Positions 42,603-49,744 of a stretch of DNA of 64,000 bases are shown piece by piece. The stretch is from Halobaculum sp. CBA1158. GTDB lineage: Archaea > Halobacteriota > Halobacteria > Halobacteriales > Haloferacaceae. The DNA is taken from the NCBI RefSeq assembly GCF_021431925.1, contig NZ_CP090371.1:2728001-2792000 (forward strand). Direction: 5' to 3'. The notes below the pieces were generated by a model, which was not told the origin of the DNA, searched no databases, and saw only the letters and a program-made list of their open reading frames with translations. Position 1 is the stretch's first letter, and each line of letters opens with the position of its first letter. The translations under genes and the position numbers were made by a program.

Positions 42603-43610
42603 TTAGAGGCGGTCAGCGATGTCCTCGGCGAAGTACGTGAGGATCAGGTCCGCGCCGGCGCGCTTCATCGAGAGGAGCGACTCGCGGGCCGTCTCCTCCA
42701 AGTCGAGCCACCCGCGGTCGGCGGCGGCGTGGAGCATCGCGTACTCGCCGGAGACGTTGTAGGCGGCGACGGGGAGGTCGAACTCCCCGCGCACGTCGCG
42801 GACGATATCGAGGTACGGCAGCCCGGGCTTCACCATCAGCACGTCCGCGCCCTCCTCGGCGTCGAGGCGGGCCTCCCGGAGCGCCTCGCGGCGGTTCGCG
42901 GGGTCCATCTGGTAGTGCCGGCGGTCGCCGAAGGCGGGCGCGCCGTCGGCCGCGTCCCGGAACGGGCCGTAGAAGGCGGACTCGTACTTCACCGCGTAGC
43001 TCATGATCGGCACCGACTCGAAGCCGGCGTCGTCGAGGCCCGCGCGGATGGCTCCGACCATCCCGTCGGTCATCGAGGAGGGCGCGACCATGTCCGCGCC
43101 CGCCTCGGCGTGGGAGACGGCCGTCTTCCGGAGCAGGTCCAGCGTCTCGTCGTTCTTCACCGTGAGGTCGGGGTCCTCGGCGGCGTGCTCCTCGAGGACG
43201 CCGCAGTGGCCGTGGTCGGTGTACTCGCAGAGACACACGTCGGTGACGACGTAGGCCTCCGTCTCGCTCGCGACGTCGCGGACGGCGCGCTGGACGACGC
43301 CCTCGGCGGCGTAGGCCCGCGAGCCGACCGCGTCCTTCGACTCGGGGATGCCGAACACCATCACCGCCTCGACGCCCGTCGCGAGCACCTCTTCGACGCG
43401 GTCGACCGCGTCCGCGACGGGGACGCGCTCGTGGCCGGGCATCGACTCGATGGCGACCCGCTCGTCGGTCGTCGCGTCGACGAACACCGGCGCGATGAGG
43501 TCCGACGCCGAGAGGTCGGTTTCGGAGACGAGCGGCCGGACGCCGTCGCTCCGGAGGCGACGGGGCCGGCGCGTGCGCGGCGAGTCGCGCGGGCGATCGG
43601 TGGGGGTCAT
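42603..43610 (-). CDS. hemB: Delta-aminolevulinic acid dehydratase (porphobilinogen synthase)
   Basis: A 335-residue protein. The Schiff-base lysine region VLMVKPGLPYLDIV, the second active-site lysine MSYAVKYESAFYGPF, and the zinc site DVCLCEYTDHGHCG are all present. It condenses two aminolevulinate molecules to porphobilinogen in heme/cobalamin synthesis. The three-Cys site indicates the zinc-dependent class. The ATG at 43610 is preceded by gggtttacc about 24 bases upstream. No other hem gene is adjacent. Confidence 0.97.
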   Translation of the reverse strand: MTPTDRPRDSPRTRRPRRLRSDGVRPLVSETDLSASDLIAPVFVDATTDERVAIESMPGHERVPVADAVDRVEEVLATGVEAVMVFGIPESKDAVGSRAYAAEGVVQRAVRDVASETEAYVVTDVCLCEYTDHGHCGVLEEHAAEDPDLTVKNDETLDLLRKTAVSHAEAGADMVAPSSMTDGMVGAIRAGLDDAGFESVPIMSYAVKYESAFYGPFRDAADGAPAFGDRRHYQMDPANRREALREARLDAEEGADVLMVKPGLPYLDIVRDVRGEFDLPVAAYNVSGEYAMLHAAADRGWLDLEETARESLLSMKRAGADLILTYFAEDIADRL

Positions 43611-43756
43611 CGTCGGGGGTCGGCCCGCGCGGGAGGTAAACCCCGCGTTCGCGGCCGACCGGTGGAGGGGGCGTCGTGACGGGTCGACCGGCGGGGAAGG
43701 CGTCGGCGACGGGCCGGCCGGGCGGGACGCGTGTTCGCCCGCCGGCGAATCACGCA

Positions 43757-43766
43757 AACCATATAT
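43757..43766 (+). promoter_or_regulatory. TATA box of the DedA-family gene
   Basis: aaccatatat is centred 28 bases before the GTG at 43790, deciding in favour of that leaderless start over the internal ATG at 43820. Confidence 0.65.
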
Positions 43767-43789
43767 CGGGAGACGGGTAACCGGGGAGC

Positions 43790-44317
43790 GTGACGCTTTC
43801 GCCCCTCCAGGTCGACGCGATGCCCCCGTGGCTGGAGTCGCTGTTGGCCTCGGAGTACGCCTTCCTCGTGCTGTTCGGCGTGTTCGTGCTGGAGGGAGCG
43901 ATGCTGATGTACTTCATGCCGAGCGAACTCATCGTCCCCGGGTCGCTCATTCTCTTCGGTCACTCCCCCGACACCGTCGTCGCCGTGATCGGCGTCGCGG
44001 TGCTCGGGGCGACCGTCGGCCAGACCGCGCTGTTCGTCGTCGCCCAGCGCGGCGGCCGGGAGTGGCTCCTCCGGAAGCGCTGGTTCCGCGTGAGCGAGGA
44101 CACCCTCGACCGCTTCGACGGCTGGTTCGACCGCTGGGGCCCCGTCGTGGTGCCCGTCTCGAACGCCCTGCTGTTCACCCGGGGGATGCTCACCGTTCCC
44201 GCGGGGCTGGCCGAGATGGAGCCGCGTCGGTTCCTCGTGCTGTCGGCGGTCGGGACCCTGATCTTCGAGTCGTGGCTGGCGGCGCTGTACGTGTTCGGCG
44301 TCGACCTGCTGTGGTAA
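43790..44317 (+). CDS. DedA-family membrane protein
   Basis: A 175-residue protein of the DedA/SNARE-associated (VTT) family: MYFMPSELIVPGSLILFGHS, then VIGVAVLGATVGQTALFVVA, FDRWGPVVVPVSNALLFTRG and MLTVPAGLAEMEPRRF. Four membrane segments are evident. DedA proteins are linked to polyprenyl-phosphate or phospholipid flipping. The conserved Glu of the re-entrant loop (PSEL) and the Arg of FTRG are present. The start is GTG 43790 because of the TATA box; ATG 43820 is the alternative. Confidence 0.88.
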   Translation: MTLSPLQVDAMPPWLESLLASEYAFLVLFGVFVLEGAMLMYFMPSELIVPGSLILFGHSPDTVVAVIGVAVLGATVGQTALFVVAQRGGREWLLRKRWFRVSEDTLDRFDGWFDRWGPVVVPVSNALLFTRGMLTVPAGLAEMEPRRFLVLSAVGTLIFESWLAALYVFGVDLLW

Positions 44318-44369
44318 CGCGGGCCACGGAACGGAAACGGTTTTTCCCCGACCGGACGCCCCTCGGGGT

Positions 44370-44906
44370 ATGCCCGGTCCCGTCTTCCTCGCCGACGAGC
44401 GCGTCGCCCTCCGAACCGTCGAGAGCGAGGACGAGCCGTTCCTCCACGAGCACCGCAACCGCGCGTCCCTGCGCGACCCGCTCGGGGAGTTCGAGCCGTT
44501 GACCGCCGAGGACGTGGCGGAGTACCGCGAGGAGGTCGTCCGCGGCGACGACGGACTCACGCTGGCGATCTGCGTCGACGGCGACCCGGTCGGCCTGTGT
44601 TTCCTGTTCGACGAGGACGCCCGCCGCGGCGTCGCGGAGGTGGGCTACTGGCTCGCCCCCGACGCCAAGGGCAACGGCTACGCGACGGCGGCGGCGGGCC
44701 TGCTGTGCGATCACGCGTTCGACGAGCGCGGCCATCACCGCCTCACCGCCCGGGTGTACGAGGGCAACGACGCGTCGACGGCCGTGCTCGAGCGCCTCGG
44801 CTTCGCCGAGGAGGGCCGGCTCCGCGAGAACGCGGTCCGCGACGGGGAGCGACGCGACACGCTCCGCTACGGGCTGCTCGCGCGCGAGTGGGACCGAGAG
44901 TCGTGA
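44370..44906 (+). CDS. GNAT family N-acetyltransferase (RimJ/RimL-like)
   Basis: A 178-residue protein. Motif A is VGYWLAPDAKGNGYATAAAG and motif B is RLTARVYEGNDASTAVLERL, followed by GFAEEGRLRENAVRDGERRD, typical of the RimJ/RimL branch that acetylates N-termini or small amines. It is of normal length with ATG at 44370; ggaaacggtttttcc about 25-35 bases upstream acts as promoter. The substrate is unknown. Confidence 0.92.
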   Translation: MPGPVFLADERVALRTVESEDEPFLHEHRNRASLRDPLGEFEPLTAEDVAEYREEVVRGDDGLTLAICVDGDPVGLCFLFDEDARRGVAEVGYWLAPDAKGNGYATAAAGLLCDHAFDERGHHRLTARVYEGNDASTAVLERLGFAEEGRLRENAVRDGERRDTLRYGLLAREWDRES

Positions 44907-44966
44907 GGGCGGGGACGCGATCGAACGGTGGGGGCGTGAGGGCGGGGACGTGGGCGGTCGGAGCGA

Positions 44967-45140
44967 TCAGGACTCGCGATCGGTCTGCGTCACGTCGACC
45001 TGCTCGCGGATGGCCTCGAGTCCCTCGCTCTCGGCGAGCTCCTCGACGCGGTCGCGGAAGTGCGACTCGCACAGGCCGACCCTGACGCCCCCCCGTTCGG
45101 CGGCGTACGCCGCCTCGCGCTCACAGTAGTGGCACTGCAT
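44967..45140 (-). CDS. Small zinc-binding protein (DUF6757-like)
   Basis: A 57-residue protein. MQCHYCEREAAYAAERGG and a later GLCESHF give a Cys/Cys...Cys/His zinc site; the rest is a helix (RDRVEELAESEGLEAIREQV). I recall this as haloarchaeal DUF6757. The ATG at 45140 is the natural start because the Cys motif follows at once. It lies downstream of the PHP gene on the same strand, with 26 bases between. Confidence 0.82.
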   Translation of the reverse strand: MQCHYCEREAAYAAERGGVRVGLCESHFRDRVEELAESEGLEAIREQVDVTQTDRES

Positions 45141-45166
45141 GTCCGATACTGGGCGCTCGTTCCTAC

Positions 45167-45970
45167 TTAACTCCGTGCCTCCGGCAACCGCTCGACGACG
45201 GCCGCCCAGCGCTCGGCGTCGAGTCCCGCAACCCCCAGCTCCTCGCCGTGTGCGTCGGTGCCGCCCGTCAGGAGGAGGTCGTGCTCGGCCGCCAGCGACT
45301 CGACCCGGCCGGGGTCGTCGGTGACGGACTCGGCGTACGGGTAGAAGCGCTCGACCGCATCGAGGTCGTGTTCGACGCAGAGATCGAGCGCCGCCGCGGG
45401 GTCGTGGTAGCGGAACGGGTGCGCGAGGCCGACGACCGCACAGGCACCCCGGAGGAGGTCGACGCCGCGGTCGATCGGGGTCACGTCGCGCGGAACGTAG
45501 CAGGGACCGTCGTTGCCGATGAGGTGCGCGAACGCGCCCTCGTAGTCGTAGTCGGCGTCGCTGGCGTCGATCGCGCGAGCGACGTGCGGGCGACCCAGGC
45601 CCTCGCGCGCCTCGATACCCAGGTCGACGCCGAGGCGGGACTCGACGCGCTCGATGATCCGCCGACCGCGGTCGATCCGGTCCGCCTGCAGGCGTTCGCA
45701 CTCGGCGCGGAGCGCGTCGTCGTCGCCGACGCCGTAGCCGAGGAGGTCGACCCGGTCGCCACCGGCGAGTTCGACGCGAAGCTCGATGCCGCGGACGACC
45801 GTCAGCCCGTCGCGGTCGACGACGGGCGCGTTCAGTTCGGGATGGATCCGGTCGTGGTCGGTGACGGCGGCCGCCTCGAGGCCGGCGTCGCGGGCGGTGG
45901 CGACCAGCGACTCCAGGGTGAACGTCCCGTCGGAGACCGTCGTGTGCGCGTGGAGGTCCGCGACTACCAT
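45167..45970 (-). CDS. PHP-domain phosphoesterase
   Basis: A 267-residue protein with PHP metal-binding motifs: DLHAHTTVSDG (motif 1), AVTDHDRI (motif 2), RGIELRV, GLAHPFRYH, and GGTDAHGEELG (motif 4). Members hydrolyse nucleotide or sugar phosphates (TrpH/RNase AM-like). The ATG at 45970 puts motif 1 at the N-terminus; a longer frame exists but is not homologous. The substrate is not determined. Confidence 0.9.
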   Translation of the reverse strand: MVVADLHAHTTVSDGTFTLESLVATARDAGLEAAAVTDHDRIHPELNAPVVDRDGLTVVRGIELRVELAGGDRVDLLGYGVGDDDALRAECERLQADRIDRGRRIIERVESRLGVDLGIEAREGLGRPHVARAIDASDADYDYEGAFAHLIGNDGPCYVPRDVTPIDRGVDLLRGACAVVGLAHPFRYHDPAAALDLCVEHDLDAVERFYPYAESVTDDPGRVESLAAEHDLLLTGGTDAHGEELGVAGLDAERWAAVVERLPEARS

Positions 45971-46001
45971 GCTTCGAGTCGGACGGTCGCGACCCAAGGC
46001 G

Positions 46002-46107
46002 GTTCCGGTCGGCGGCGACCTGGGTGGGAGAGTTCCGGTCGGCAGCGACGTGGGCGGGAGAGCTACGGTCGGCGGCGACGGGGGTGAGAGAGTTCCAGTC
46101 GAGGACG
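46002..46107 (+). repeat. Degenerate 30-bp tandem repeat, about 3.5 copies
   Basis: Units start at 46002, 46032, 46062 and 46092 with gttccggtcggcggcgac, followed by tgggtgggaga or variants; the fourth stops after about 16 bases. Identity between neighbours is roughly 85-90%. The period is a multiple of three, but no start codon or acidic reading frame supports a protein. Confidence 0.75.
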
Positions 46108-46215
46108 ATCCGCGGCGGCGACCCGGATCGCGTCCGTCGCGGACAGACGTGGCTGCCCGAGGGAGCCGTGGCCGCCCAAAGGACGCCGATCGACGGACGC
46201 GATCGAATTGAAGGA

Positions 46216-46226
46216 CATTATAATAC
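46216..46226 (+). promoter_or_regulatory. AT-rich promoter upstream of the leader peptide and DUF5789 gene
   Basis: cattataatac is the strongest TATA-like sequence in this gap. A start about 26 bases on (near 46247) would give a short leader before the ATG at 46259. A weaker gttacatac at 46269-46277 could instead serve a leaderless message from 46300. Confidence 0.5.
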
Positions 46227-46258
46227 GTTAAAGACTACCGTTCCCACGAAGGTCGTAC

Positions 46259-46300
46259 ATGGACAATCGTTACATACCCGGACCGCGTCAGCGTAGTTGA
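46259..46300 (+). CDS. Possible 13-residue leader peptide
   Basis: An ATG at 46259 opens MDNRYIPGPRQRS and ends in TGA at 46298-46300. The A of that stop codon is the A of the ATG of the DUF5789 gene (TGATG overlap). The arrangement would couple translation of the two frames. Evidence is the overlap and the promoter position only; it may be fortuitous. Confidence 0.3.
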   Translation: MDNRYIPGPRQRS

Positions 46301-46584
46301 TGCGCCTGAACGGCACGGAAGACGACATCTCGACCCACGAGTACCCCGCGACGAGCGGCGAACTCATCGACGCGTACGGCGACACCCGTATCGAACTACA
46401 GGACGGGAGCGAGACGCTCGGTGCGGTACTCGGTCGCCTGGGGTCGGAGACCTTCCACTCCGCCGACGACGTGTGGATGACCCTCCGCGGCGGCGTCGGC
46501 CACGAGGCCGTCGGGCGGCGCTTCTACAGCGACCGCGACGCCCCCGCAGTCGGGGAGGACGGACCGGACCCCGTCTCGTTCTGA
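46300..46584 (+). CDS. DUF5789 family protein
   Basis: A 94-residue acidic protein: MRLNGTEDDISTHEYPATSG, ELIDAYGDTRIELQDGSETL and a C-terminal GRRFYSDRDAPAVGEDGPD. This is the pattern of a small haloarchaeal family (DUF5789) of unknown function. The ATG at 46300 gives the family start; a TTG three bases before is in frame. No membrane or metal motif is visible. Confidence 0.85.
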   Translation: MRLNGTEDDISTHEYPATSGELIDAYGDTRIELQDGSETLGAVLGRLGSETFHSADDVWMTLRGGVGHEAVGRRFYSDRDAPAVGEDGPDPVSF

Positions 46585-46687
46585 GACGGCCGCGGCGGCG
46601 ACCCGCCACGCTGCCGCACCACGGTACTGATCGGTCTCGGGGTCAGTCGTAGCTCAGTCATCGACCCCGACACCTTCGTTCGGACGC

Positions 46688-46830
46688 GACACCCACTCCA
46701 GCGCCGCGTCCAACTCCAGCGCCGTTACACCCACTCCAGCGCCGCGTCCGACTCCAGCGCCGTTACACCCACTCCAGCGCCGCGTCCAACTCCAGCGCCG
46801 TTACACCCACTCCAGCGCCGCGTCCAACTC
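46688..46830 (-). repeat. 38-bp tandem repeat made from the 3' end of the DUF5784 gene
   Basis: acccactccagcgcc recurs at 46691, 46729, 46767 and 46805, a constant 38-bp step. The copy at 46805 is the genuine end of the DUF5784 coding sequence (C-terminus LELDAALEWV and stop at 46801). The other three lie downstream of the stop and are nearly identical (one base differs in the copy at 46729). Each copy carries the gene's last ten codons plus stop and six bases. Confidence 0.85.
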
Positions 46831-47841
46831 CAGGGGCACGCTTCCCTTCCGGTACGCCTCCGTGCGGCCGTCGGGGCGCGACCGGAACACGACCGCCGGA
46901 CGGTGGCCCACCTCGGGGCGCTCGCCGCGGACGGCGAACCAGTCGTCGTCGGGGAACGACGAGCAGTCGACGAACAGCGTGATCCCGCCGCCGTGGGCCT
47001 CCAACTGCCCGCTGGTCTTCGTCTCGACGGTGTCGCGCACGGCCGCAGACGGCGTCCCCGCCGAGCGCCTGTTGGGCGCGACCGGCCGGGTCACCTCCAC
47101 GAGCGTCGAGGTCCCGTCGTCGCGGGTCGCGCGGAAGTCGATCACGTGGTCGGTCGTCACCTCGATCTCCGGTTCGATGTCGTAGCCCGCGTTCACGAGC
47201 AGGCGCGCGGCGTCGAACTCGCCCATCGTCGCCGTCATTCGGGTGAGGTCCATGTACTCGCTGGTGCCGAGCTTGCTCGCCATCTCCTCGCGCTCGTCGT
47301 CCATGACGCCCGTCGCGAGGAACTGCTCGTAGAAGCCCAGCGCCTCGAAGCGGTCGGCGTCGGGGAACCCCGCGGCGTGCTCGCGGAAGAACTCCCGGGT
47401 CGTCCCCGCGCCGTCCTTCGAGCATAAGACCGGCAGGAAGTACCACGAGAGGTGCGGGAAGTCCTCCAGCCACGGGTCGTCCTCGTACAGCACCGCCAGC
47501 AATTCCTTTTCGGCCCATCGCGTGACGCCGAACGGCACGTCAGCGAGCGCGTACTTCTCGGTGCGCCACAGCGTCGAGGGCGTCTCGGTGTTGCCGAGCC
47601 AGTAGCCGCCGGGACCGCCGCCGACGCCGTCGGGGCCCTCCCCGTCGTCGGTCCAACAGAACAGCGCGAGGCTGCCGTCGTCCATGTCGAATCGTCGCGC
47701 CTCGTAGCCGGACGGCGGGGCGTACCACGGGTCGCCGGCGGTCGCCCCGATGTTCGAGTCCAGCGGACCGAGGAGGTCGCTTCGGACGCGACCCGTCGAC
47801 CACGAGCCGGGGGCGTATCTGAAACGGAGCGGGCGTGCCAC
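46801..47841 (-). CDS. DUF5784 family protein
   Basis: A 346-residue haloarchaeal protein I recognise as DUF5784: ARPLRFRYAPGSWSTGRVRS, LDSNIGATAGDPWYAPP, GYWLGNTETPSTLWRTEKY, then TLVEVTRPVAPNRRSAGTP and GGITLFVDCSSFPDDDWFAV. The segment HVIDFRATRDDGTSTLVEVT has a D...ExT arrangement, vaguely like a nuclease fold but lacking the usual Lys. The GTG at 47841 starts at the conserved ARPLRF; the frame is open to a GTG at 47889. Function unknown. Confidence 0.85.
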   Translation of the reverse strand: MARPLRFRYAPGSWSTGRVRSDLLGPLDSNIGATAGDPWYAPPSGYEARRFDMDDGSLALFCWTDDGEGPDGVGGGPGGYWLGNTETPSTLWRTEKYALADVPFGVTRWAEKELLAVLYEDDPWLEDFPHLSWYFLPVLCSKDGAGTTREFFREHAAGFPDADRFEALGFYEQFLATGVMDDEREEMASKLGTSEYMDLTRMTATMGEFDAARLLVNAGYDIEPEIEVTTDHVIDFRATRDDGTSTLVEVTRPVAPNRRSAGTPSAAVRDTVETKTSGQLEAHGGGITLFVDCSSFPDDDWFAVRGERPEVGHRPAVVFRSRPDGRTEAYRKGSVPLELDAALEWV

Positions 47842-47930
47842 GTCGGCTATCGACGGGCGCTCGGTTTGAACCCTCCGCTCGGGCGTCACGTCCCCGCCCG
47901 ACAGCCTCGCACGGACCGGTCCGCGGCGAC

Positions 47931-47990
47931 CTGCAGCGACCTGTTGCTGCCCGCAGCGACCTACGGCGGCCCGCAGCGACCTACGGCGGC
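47931..47990 (+). repeat. 20-bp tandem repeat, two exact copies and one degenerate
   Basis: ccgcagcgacctacggcggc occurs at 47951-47970 and 47971-47990 without a gap. The 20 bases before them (ctgcagcgacctgttgctgc) are a diverged copy. It lies in the divergent gap between the DUF5784 and DUF5786 genes. The period equals that of the array before cofE, but the sequence differs. Confidence 0.7.
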
Positions 47991-48072
47991 CGAGGAATGC
48001 CTGCGACCACCCACTGATCGATCCGACGGTCGCGGACGACGACGGACTGGCGGCTATACCACGAACGACCGA

Positions 48073-48082
48073 TACATATATT
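48073..48082 (+). promoter_or_regulatory. TATA box of the DUF5786 gene
   Basis: atacatatat ends 30 bases before the ATG at 48112, a normal archaeal promoter position. The following tgcagatgatttgtt is also AT-rich. Confidence 0.6.
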
Positions 48083-48111
48083 GCAGATGATTTGTTACGT
48101 GATGTCGTACC

Positions 48112-48282
48112 ATGTCAATGGGTGCCTATGACGAGGACGAGCACGAGCGTCGCGAGGAGAAGGCCCGTCTCGACGGCGACTTCGGTGAGGAACGCAGCGA
48201 GTACCGCGGGAGGGTCACTTACGAGTCGGGCGACTCCACGGAGGCACTCCTCGACCAGTTCCAGACGATCAAAGACGACTGA
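48112..48282 (+). CDS. DUF5786 family protein
   Basis: A 56-residue acidic protein, MSMGAYDEDEHERREEKARL then FGEERSEYRGRVTYESGDST and ALLDQFQTIKDD. This is the pattern of a very widespread haloarchaeal small protein (DUF5786) known only as hypothetical. It is too short for most ORF cut-offs but has a clear TATA box and the right composition. It is a single gene. No metal or nucleic-acid motif is visible. Confidence 0.88.
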   Translation: MSMGAYDEDEHERREEKARLDGDFGEERSEYRGRVTYESGDSTEALLDQFQTIKDD

Positions 48283-48407
48283 GCCGACGACGCCGGCGAC
48301 CGGGGGTTCTCGAGTGCGCCTGTGACCGTTCAGCGACGCCACCGCCCGAAGCGTACGTGTCCGGGTCGACGGACCACGGGTCCCGAACCGCGGATCGCCC
48401 GCCGGCG

Positions 48408-49277
48408 TCACTCCCAGTCGTCGGTGGGGGGCGCGCCGCGATCCGTCTCGACGGCGTCCGGGTCGGGGGCGTCCGCGACGGGACTGCCGCGGTCGGCCGC
48501 CGCGTCCCGCCACTCCCGGTCGGCGGCGGCGACCCAGGAGTCGGCCGCGAGCGTCCGCTCGCGCTCGCGAGCCATCCGGTCGTCGTCGACCGTGCCGGTC
48601 CCCGGCGCGGACGCGGCCGCGCAGGCGACGAACGCGGCGCGGTCCTCGACGGTCGCCTCGCCGGCGACGAGCCGAGCGACGGCTCCCTCCACGGCGTCGG
48701 GATCGGGGTACAGGAACACCGTCGAGCCGATCGCGCCCCGGTCCAGCGGGGGCGGCGGAAGGTCGGCGGGTACGGCGTCGTCGACGAGGTGATCCCCGGC
48801 CTCGCCGTGGACGCGCTCGACCCGTTCGCACTCCGTCTCGGCGTCGAGTTCGAGGTTGTGGCCGGGGTAGGTGTGACACCGGCGCGGGTAGCGGTCGGTC
48901 TCGTGGATCCGGCACTTCAGCGTGGTCGGATCGAGGAAGGCGCAGGCGTCCAGCCAGACGCGTTCTCCGTCGAAGGGCGCGACCGGCTTCGGCGTCTTGC
49001 GGAGGCCGACGAGGAACGCCGGTCGACCGCCGACGGCGGCGACCTCGTGGCCGTCGACCGTCACCGTGTGGTCTCCCTCGGCGGCGAACAGTCGGGGAAC
49101 GAGCGCGTCGCCGAGACCGTCGGCGACGAACTCGCGGATCTCGTCGCGAGAGAGCGCGACGAGGTTGTACGCGTCGTCGAGCGCGCGGTAGCGTCCCTCG
49201 CGCTCGCGGTCGTCGGGCGCACCCAGCGGCCGCCAGTCGATGCAGCAGCCGGCGCAGCCCTCGCAGTTCACCTCCAT
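48408..49277 (-). CDS. YkgJ-type cysteine-cluster protein
   Basis: A 289-residue protein. The YkgJ/FliB-like cluster is MEVNCEGCAGCCIDWRPLG at the N-terminus with later LDACAFLDPTTLKCRIHE and RYPRRCHTYPGHN. These eight or so cysteines probably bind zinc or an Fe-S cluster. The C-terminal third is acidic and variable. The ATG at 49277 places the Cys cluster immediately after the start. Function in archaea is unknown. Confidence 0.85.
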   Translation of the reverse strand: MEVNCEGCAGCCIDWRPLGAPDDREREGRYRALDDAYNLVALSRDEIREFVADGLGDALVPRLFAAEGDHTVTVDGHEVAAVGGRPAFLVGLRKTPKPVAPFDGERVWLDACAFLDPTTLKCRIHETDRYPRRCHTYPGHNLELDAETECERVERVHGEAGDHLVDDAVPADLPPPPLDRGAIGSTVFLYPDPDAVEGAVARLVAGEATVEDRAAFVACAAASAPGTGTVDDDRMARERERTLAADSWVAAADREWRDAAADRGSPVADAPDPDAVETDRGAPPTDDWE

Positions 49278-49375
49278 GGTCGACGTGACGCCGTCGCGTC
49301 GCAAGAAGCTGTCTGCGGATCGCTGTGTCGGTGCGCGACCGCGGGGTTATTGTCCGCGCCGACCCCAGCAGGGGC

Positions 49376-49594
49376 ATGAGCACGCAGCGGTGCGACGGCT
49401 GCGGCGACCGCGTCCGCCTCGGCGGCGGCATCGGCGACATGTGGTCGTTCGAGACGGGTAGCACCGACGGCCTCACCCTCGAACTCGCCGACGGCTCCGA
49501 GCACTTCCTGTGTTACGACTGCATCGAGGCGCTCCCCGACGACGAGGAGGTGCGTCGCGAGCACGTCGAGGCGCTGCCGGCGGCGGACGACTGA
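49376..49594 (+). CDS. Small CxxC zinc-binding protein
   Basis: A 72-residue protein with CDGCGDRV at the N-terminus and LCYDCIEALPDD later, so a four-Cys zinc site around a small beta sheet (SFETGSTDGLTLELADGSEH). A ggggttattg element (49342-49351) about 28 bases upstream supports the ATG. It is divergent from the YkgJ gene. Conserved in haloarchaea as far as I recall; role unknown. Confidence 0.8.
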   Translation: MSTQRCDGCGDRVRLGGGIGDMWSFETGSTDGLTLELADGSEHFLCYDCIEALPDDEEVRREHVEALPAADD

Positions 49595-49744
49595 GTCGTC
49601 CGTCGAGTGGAGTCGCCGACGGGGCCCGCCGATCGAGCTCTCGACGACTCCGATCTCGACGACTACTCACCCCTCCCCCGGGATCGACCGCGGTACCGCC
49701 ATCCGACACCCTTACGCCCGCCGCCGCGGTTCCTCCGACAGACC

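Larger units (their letters stand above)
45971..46258. other. Intergenic region with 30-bp tandem repeats and an AT-rich promoter patch
   Basis: Between the PHP gene (minus) and a DUF5789 gene (plus). It contains three full 30-bp direct repeats (46002-46091, entered separately) and an AT-rich segment attataatacgttaaag at about 46216-46232. I see no gene longer than a leader peptide. Confidence 0.5.

Noticed and set aside
44967-45701. Minus-strand 244-codon frame joining the PHP region to the DUF6757 gene
   Set aside because: The first three quarters are an out-of-frame reading of the PHP gene; only the last 57 codons from 45140 are protein-like.
46621-46665. Possible tRNA-like gtagctcagtc segment
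   Set aside because: No TpsiC arm (gttcgan) follows and no cloverleaf can be drawn; it is a chance match.
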